From Lachnospiraceae bacterium (lineage in GTDB: Bacteria; Bacillota; Clostridia; Lachnospirales; Lachnospiraceae): a stretch of 17,849 nt of DNA. The translations under genes were made by a program, and so were the position numbers. The stretch spans positions 1 to 17,849 of the forward strand of contig CAAGKF010000143.1 of assembly GCA_900770345.1 (NCBI GenBank), written 5' to 3'. This document shows, one piece after another, positions 14,503 through 17,849 of the stretch; positions within the stretch are counted from its first letter, which is position 1; every line of letters begins with the position of its first letter. The notes under the pieces were generated by a model. It had not been told where the DNA came from. It did not search any database and worked only from the letters and a program-made list of their open reading frames with translations.

Positions 14503-14545
14503 AAAAAAGAAGGACATACGGCGGATTGATGCGTATGTCCTTTTG
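14503..14545 (-). terminator. Bidirectional intrinsic terminator between the small gene and the EIIC gene
   Basis: A perfect 11-bp stem, AAGGACATACG (14510-14520) with CGTATGTCCTT (14532-14542), closes an 11-nt loop. On the minus strand it is followed by six T (14508-14503) and lies just after the EIIC stop codon, a strong terminator. On the plus strand only a short T run follows, so it is weaker for the small gene. Confidence 0.88.
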
Positions 14546-14548
14546 CAT

Positions 14549-15571
14549 TTACAGATCCAGCTTCAGATCACCGGGCTTGATCCAGCACATGCGGCGGAGG
14601 ATTTCGCCGAAGATAAAGGTCAGCACAGCGGGAAGCACGAAGCAGACCATAAGGATGCCCATCCACATGTTGAAGCCGCCTCCCATAGCGGTGTAAACGC
14701 CGATAGGGCCTACCAGACCGCAGGTGCCCATGCCGGAACCGGCGGGAATATTCTGCAGCTTAAAAACCATGGTGGCAACTGGTCCGGTGATCATAGAGGC
14801 TAACGTGGGCGGGATCCAGATGCGGGGATTGGCTACGATATTGCCCATCTGCAGCATGCTGGTGCCGAGTCCCTGGGCCATCAGTCCGCCCAGCTTGTTT
14901 TCACGGTAGCTCATGACAGCAAAACCGATCATCTGGGCGCAGCAGCCTGCTGTAGCGGCTCCGCCCGCCAGCCCGTCCAGAGAAAGAGCGATGCAGATAG
15001 CCGCGCTGCTGATGGGAAGAGTCAGGGCGATGCCGATCAGTGCGGAAACCAGGATTCCCATGATGAAAGGCTGCATTTCCGTAGCAGTTTTGACCAGGTT
15101 GCCGAACCAGCTCATAAAACCGGCCACGCCGGGGCCTACGAACTGAGCAACCAGTACGCCGGAGATAATGGTAACGCCGGGTGTGACGATAATATCCAGA
15201 CGGGTCTCTTTGGAGACAATTTTTCCCAGCTCAGCAGCTACGATGGTAGCGACCAGAGCGCCTACCGGACCACCCAGGGCATTTCCTGCAATACCAACAG
15301 TGGCAGCGGAAAACAGCACCAGCTGAGGCGCCTTTAAGGCATGGGCAATGGCGATGCCCAGCGCTGCACCCGTAGCGCTCTTTGCGTAATCAGCGATCAC
15401 ATTGAATATTTCAATGCCGAACTGCTGGCCGAGGGTACCGAAGATCGTGCCGATCAGCAGAGAAGCGAAAAGGCCGAATGCCATGGCTCCCAGGGCATCG
15501 ATCAGATAAGTCTGGACAGTGATGTTCACATTTTTTCGTTTCAGGAAATCCTTGAAGGATTCGTGTTTCAT
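14549..15571 (-). CDS. PfoR-like PTS EIIC-domain membrane protein (PTS_EIIC_2 type)
   Basis: 340 residues from ATG 15571. An upstream in-frame ATG at 15577 lies only 3 nt from GGGAG (15585-15581), whereas 15571 is 9 nt away, so I prefer 15571. A soluble basic start (KHESFKDFLKRKNVN) precedes about 8-10 hydrophobic segments. Motifs include SLDGLAGGAATAGCCAQMIG, NPRIWIPPTLAS and SGMGTCGLVGPIG, typical of the PfoR/EIIC_2 family. The family is annotated as sugar-transport EIIC or as a putative toxin regulator, and its biochemical role is poorly established. No EIIA or EIIB gene is adjacent. It is transcribed alone from a promoter divergent from the hydrolase gene and ends at a strong terminator. 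Confidence 0.85.
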   Translation of the reverse strand: MKHESFKDFLKRKNVNITVQTYLIDALGAMAFGLFASLLIGTIFGTLGQQFGIEIFNVIADYAKSATGAALGIAIAHALKAPQLVLFSAATVGIAGNALGGPVGALVATIVAAELGKIVSKETRLDIIVTPGVTIISGVLVAQFVGPGVAGFMSWFGNLVKTATEMQPFIMGILVSALIGIALTLPISSAAICIALSLDGLAGGAATAGCCAQMIGFAVMSYRENKLGGLMAQGLGTSMLQMGNIVANPRIWIPPTLASMITGPVATMVFKLQNIPAGSGMGTCGLVGPIGVYTAMGGGFNMWMGILMVCFVLPAVLTFIFGEILRRMCWIKPGDLKLDL

Positions 15572-15608
15572 ACTCATTTTCTCCCTTCGGAATGTTATTT
15601 AGTTCGAA

Positions 15609-15636
15609 ATTTTACCATATATTTTCAAAAAAGCAA
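15609..15636 (-). promoter_or_regulatory. Promoter of the PfoR-like gene
   Basis: On the minus strand TTGCTT (15636-15631) and TAAAAT (15614-15609) are separated by 16 nt, with an extended -10 TGG before the box. Confidence 0.7.
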
Positions 15637-15658
15637 TAGTTTGTGAATTACTTAACAA

Positions 15659-15688
15659 TTGATTTTTATATGGGGGTTGGTTTATAAT
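15659..15688 (+). promoter_or_regulatory. Promoter of the MBL-fold hydrolase gene
   Basis: TTGATT (15659-15664) and a perfect TATAAT (15683-15688) are separated by 18 nt. The leader to ATG 15723 is about 28 nt. It lies back to back with the promoter of the PfoR-like gene. Confidence 0.8.
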
Positions 15689-15722
15689 GGCATCATACAG
15701 CGAATGAAACGAGGTGATCGAT

Positions 15723-16748
15723 ATGACCGAGCGTTTGCCCGGCATGTACGAAGCAAGTCTCACCACGAGGAAAATGAGTGTCGGTGAGATAAAGATATTT
15801 CTGATACCCGGAAAAAAGGGAGAGCGCAGTCTGATGATCGACGCAGGTTTTCGTGAGAAGCCCTGCCTGGAGAAGATGGAGAAGGTTCTCGCCCAGCTGG
15901 GGATTGAATACGGGATGCTGGATGTGTTCCTGACTCATAAGCACCATGATCATACGGGCCTGGCGACGGAATATCTGGAACGGGGCGCACGGCTGTTTAT
16001 GAATCCTGCGGAAAATCGTCACAGCTATGACTGTCTTTACTACAGCCACAACAGAAGCCAGTCGGATGATCAGTTTCAGGTGCTGCGCAGCGTAGGAGTA
16101 ACGCCGGAGGGGACACCGGAGATATGGGAAATGTTTATGGAGATCCGCCGTATGGTAGCGGAGAACCGGGGCTGGGAGACGGAGGAAGCTCAGTTTACCT
16201 TTCTTCCCATTACGGAAGGACAGGCCTTTGATTACGGAGATTATCATTTTACGGCAGTTCCCTTAAGAGGTCATACATTTGGGCAGATGGGGCTTTATGA
16301 GAAGGAGAAGCGCCTTCTGTTCTGTGCCGACCAGGTGATCGACGGTATTGTTCCAATTGTGGGAACCACCTTCCCGGACGAGCATTTACTGCAGGGATAT
16401 TTTTCCTCTCTGGAACAGTTTCGCCATGAGTATGCGGACTGTCTGCTGTTCCCAGCTCACAATGAACCGATCCGTGAGGTAAAACGGATTGTGGACAGGA
16501 TCGTTTTCGCATATATCGACAAGACGAATTTGATCAAACATATCCTGGATCACGGCCGCCGCAGGATGACGGTCAAGGAGGTGGCCTGCCTGGCTTACGG
16601 AATGAGGAATGTGCCTGCAAACAGTGCGGAATTCATCAAACTGAAAATGATCATGAGCAAGACCTTTTCGTGTCTGGAATATCTGGCGGATAAGGATTTT
16701 GTCATCCGTACACAGGAAAACGGTACATTTTACTGGGAGTCTCCTTAA
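15723..16748 (+). CDS. Metallo-beta-lactamase-fold hydrolase with C-terminal winged helix
   Basis: 341 residues from ATG 15723. An in-frame GTG at 15714 belongs to the ribosome site GAGGTGAT. The zinc-binding motif THKHHDH is at 71-77 (His72, His74, Asp76, His77). His184 lies in LRGHTFGQ, Asp203 in FCADQVI and His246 in FPAHNEP, so the dinuclear metal site is complete. The C-terminal part (about 265-341) is helical and ends in a winged-helix-like segment (MTVKEVACLAYG... FVIRTQENGTFYWE), as in LACTB2-like proteins. The enzyme is cytoplasmic, with no signal peptide. The substrate is unknown; candidates are a thioester, phosphodiester or RNA. It appears to be monocistronic, since folT has its own promoter. 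Confidence 0.9.
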   Translation: MTERLPGMYEASLTTRKMSVGEIKIFLIPGKKGERSLMIDAGFREKPCLEKMEKVLAQLGIEYGMLDVFLTHKHHDHTGLATEYLERGARLFMNPAENRHSYDCLYYSHNRSQSDDQFQVLRSVGVTPEGTPEIWEMFMEIRRMVAENRGWETEEAQFTFLPITEGQAFDYGDYHFTAVPLRGHTFGQMGLYEKEKRLLFCADQVIDGIVPIVGTTFPDEHLLQGYFSSLEQFRHEYADCLLFPAHNEPIREVKRIVDRIVFAYIDKTNLIKHILDHGRRRMTVKEVACLAYGMRNVPANSAEFIKLKMIMSKTFSCLEYLADKDFVIRTQENGTFYWESP

Positions 16749-16781
16749 AGGGCTCCCGCTTTTATGTTTTTCAAAAAATGC

Positions 16782-16809
16782 TTGCATGTTCCGGGATTTT
16801 GTGTATAGT
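16782..16809 (+). promoter_or_regulatory. Promoter of the folT leader
   Basis: TTGCAT (16782-16787) and TATAGT (16804-16809) are separated by 16 nt. The predicted RNA start near 16816 is about 17 nt before the riboswitch-like element. Confidence 0.7.
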
Positions 16810-16832
16810 AGTAAGAAAATAAATAAAAGAAA

Positions 16833-16953
16833 GCAGAGTAGGTTTGTGTGCGTCAAGTGCCGGCTGAACAGGGAGTTGTCAGCCGGACGAAAGAACAGAG
16901 AGGTTCGTTGAAGAAACTTTCTTTTCTGCGGTACACAGGCCGCATCCCGCTGC
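16833..16953 (+). promoter_or_regulatory. THF riboswitch-like leader of folT
   Basis: The leader carries the tetrahydrofolate-riboswitch landmarks in order. These are GCAGAGTAG at the 5' side of P1, GTGTGCGTCAAGTG, a perfect P3 stem CCGGCTG (16860-16866) with CAGCCGG (16880-16886) whose loop contains GGGAGTTG, then GACGAA, then GCGGTACACA pairing back to TGTGTGC (P2), and GCATCCCGCTGC closing P1. The P4 arm (about 16891-16924) looks longer than in the examples I know. Placement ahead of a folate transporter gene supports the call. An Rfam covariance search would settle it. Confidence 0.85.
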
Positions 16954-16965
16954 AACAGAGAGTAT

Positions 16966-17010
16966 AATTATCTCCGCTTGTAGTTTGAGAGGTCTGCAAA
17001 GGAGGTAATT
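16966..17010 (+). promoter_or_regulatory. Ribosome-site sequestering hairpin of folT
   Basis: AATTATCTCC (16966-16975) can pair with GGAGGTAATT (17001-17010) over 10 bp with one G-U, closing a 25-nt loop and burying the GGAGG ribosome site of folT. A competing GAGA/TCTC hairpin (16958-16961 with 16971-16974) would free it. This fits translational control by the riboswitch just upstream. Pairing is seen in sequence; the switching is inferred. Confidence 0.6.
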
Positions 17011-17015
17011 TTTTT

Positions 17016-17576
17016 ATGACAAGACTGACAGCTTTGTTTACCTGTTCCTGTGCCGAGCTTAAACGAGTGCGTACCGTGACGGTATGCGGCATGATGGGAG
17101 CCATCGCCATTGTTCTGGGATCCTTAAGCATTTATGTGACAGATTCTATCCGCATCGGTTTTTCCGGCATTCCCAATCAGCTGATCGACTGTATGTTCGG
17201 CCCGGTGGTGGGAAGCCTTTTTGCCGGGGCACTGGATATTTTAAAATACCTGATAAAGCCGGTGGGAACGTTTTTTCCGGGCTTTACGCTGGTAGCCATG
17301 CTGGCCGGCCTGATCTACGGCAGCTTTTTTTACCGGAAGCCTGTCTCCTTCCTGCGTGTGCTGGCGGCTCATTTTGTGGTGGCGCTGGTGTGCAATGTGA
17401 TCCTGAATACGCTGTGCCTGTCTGTCCTGGGAGGCAAGGGCTTTCTGCTGCTGCTCCCCGCGAGAGCCGTCAAAAATCTGATCATGTGGCCCATTGATTC
17501 CATTATTTTTTATAATATTGCAAAGCTTCTGGAGGCTTCCGGTGTTTTTCGCGCGATGGGCAGCCAGAAATCATAA
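17016..17576 (+). CDS. folT: Folate ECF transporter S component FolT
   Basis: A 186-residue membrane protein with about six hydrophobic segments. A basic N-terminus (CAELKRVRTV) is followed by GMMGAIAIVLGSLSI, then the S-component core IRIGFSGIPNQLIDCMFGPVVGSLFAGALDILK, and KPVGTFFPGFTLVAMLAGLIYG. The late motif LPARAVKNLIMWPIDSI resembles the FolT substrate-site helix. It would bind folate and work with a shared ECF-T/A1/A2 energising module, not encoded here. GGAGG (17001-17005) precedes ATG 17016. The riboswitch-like leader and hairpin upstream suggest repression when reduced folate is plentiful. The length matches the family. Confidence 0.93.
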   Translation: MTRLTALFTCSCAELKRVRTVTVCGMMGAIAIVLGSLSIYVTDSIRIGFSGIPNQLIDCMFGPVVGSLFAGALDILKYLIKPVGTFFPGFTLVAMLAGLIYGSFFYRKPVSFLRVLAAHFVVALVCNVILNTLCLSVLGGKGFLLLLPARAVKNLIMWPIDSIIFYNIAKLLEASGVFRAMGSQKS

Positions 17577-17603
17577 AAATGGGTGGAAGCCGGAGGAAGA
17601 AAG

Positions 17604-17656
17604 TGATAAAATAAACCCAGGATATTTTGTCCTCAGTTTTCTTATCAGCTGAGGAC
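17604..17656 (+). promoter_or_regulatory. Promoter and leader hairpin before the last gene
   Basis: TGATAAAAT (17604-17612) forms an extended -10 box with no good -35 box. A perfect 8-bp inverted repeat, GTCCTCAG (17629-17636) with CTGAGGAC (17649-17656), follows and ends 6 nt before the ribosome site AAGGAG. No T tract follows on either strand, so it is not a normal terminator. It may be an operator, a leader hairpin that affects translation, or an mRNA stabiliser. Confidence 0.45.
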
Positions 17657-17676
17657 GGGAAAAGGAGAGTAAGACC

Positions 17677-17849
17677 ATGAAATTAAATACCGGCATGAGA
17701 TGCCATGATTTGTGCCCAAAGATGGAGATGGAGGAGGTATTTGCTCAGGCAAAGGCCAATGATATTCATCAGATCCAGCTGGCATTCAAGAAATCCATCA
17801 GCAATTATGATTTTACCACCGGTCATTACAGCCCCGGTTTTGCGCGCTA
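17677..17849 (+). CDS. Sugar phosphate isomerase/epimerase-like TIM-barrel protein, 5' part
   Basis: A partial gene: 57 complete codons are present before the window ends. The start ATG 17677 has AAGGAG 9 nt upstream. The protein begins MKLNTGMRCHDLCPKMEMEE and continues VFAQAKANDIHQIQLAFKKS, with HYSPGFAR near the end. This is the first beta-alpha unit of a xylose-isomerase-like TIM barrel (AP endonuclease 2 family): a beta-strand with a Cys/His-containing turn, then a helix and IQLAF as strand 2. Such proteins isomerise or epimerise sugars or sugar acids with a divalent metal; the exact substrate is open. The frame stays open to the edge. Confidence 0.72.
   Translation, partial: MKLNTGMRCHDLCPKMEMEEVFAQAKANDIHQIQLAFKKSISNYDFTTGHYSPGFAR

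Noticed and set aside
15714..15722. GTG start 9 nt upstream for the MBL-fold protein
   Set aside because: The GTG is part of the GAGGTGAT ribosome site; ATG 15723 has correct spacing.
16735..16774. GGGAG/CTCCC hairpin followed by T-rich sequence after the hydrolase gene
   Set aside because: Only a 5-bp stem with a 13-nt loop and an interrupted T tract; not strong enough to call as a terminator.
1..17849. CRISPR array, insertion sequence, prophage or integrative-element ends
   Set aside because: No regularly spaced repeats, transposase, integrase or attachment-like repeats were seen. The tRNA-Leu genes have no nearby integrase or duplicated 3' end.

Overview
The window looks chromosomal and comes from a monoderm Firmicute of the class Clostridia, most likely a Lachnospiraceae-type gut bacterium. 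This is an inference. It rests on strong AGGAGG-type ribosome sites, sigma-A promoters, tRNA genes without an encoded CCA, a YesM/YesN two-component pair, a folate ECF S component under a THF-riboswitch-like leader, and a PfoR-type EIIC protein. No insertion sequence, phage gene, CRISPR array or rRNA is visible.

Left edge (1-409): two divergent tRNA-Leu genes, anticodons AAG (minus) and CAG (plus), each with a near-consensus promoter. The plus-strand one also has a clear intrinsic terminator.

Efflux block (435-9049): an OmpR-type regulator and histidine kinase on the minus strand are divergent from a four-gene plus-strand operon. The operon encodes an HlyD/AcrA-type adaptor, an RND permease, and two tandem secreted TolC-like helical proteins. 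The spacings are short (12, 16 and 25 nt). This is the layout of a Gram-negative tripartite pump in an apparently single-membrane organism. The TolC-like proteins show no recognisable outer-membrane barrel strands, while the adaptor keeps the R-x3-L-x6-S tip motif used to dock on TolC and the TolC-like proteins keep the matching glycine-containing hairpin tips. This block is the most unusual content of the window.

Middle (9061-14466): a translationally coupled YesN/YesM-type two-component system on the minus strand converges on the efflux operon and has no ABC sugar-transport genes next to it. Divergent from it is a two-gene operon encoding a degenerate HPr-like protein and an SLC13/ArsB-type anion permease. 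A 72-residue protein of unknown function follows.

Right part (14503-17849): a PfoR-like PTS EIIC membrane protein (minus) is divergent from a metallo-beta-lactamase-fold hydrolase with a C-terminal winged helix (plus). Next comes folT with a THF-riboswitch-like leader and a helix that can mask its ribosome site. The last gene, cut off by the window end, is the start of a xylose-isomerase-like TIM-barrel protein.
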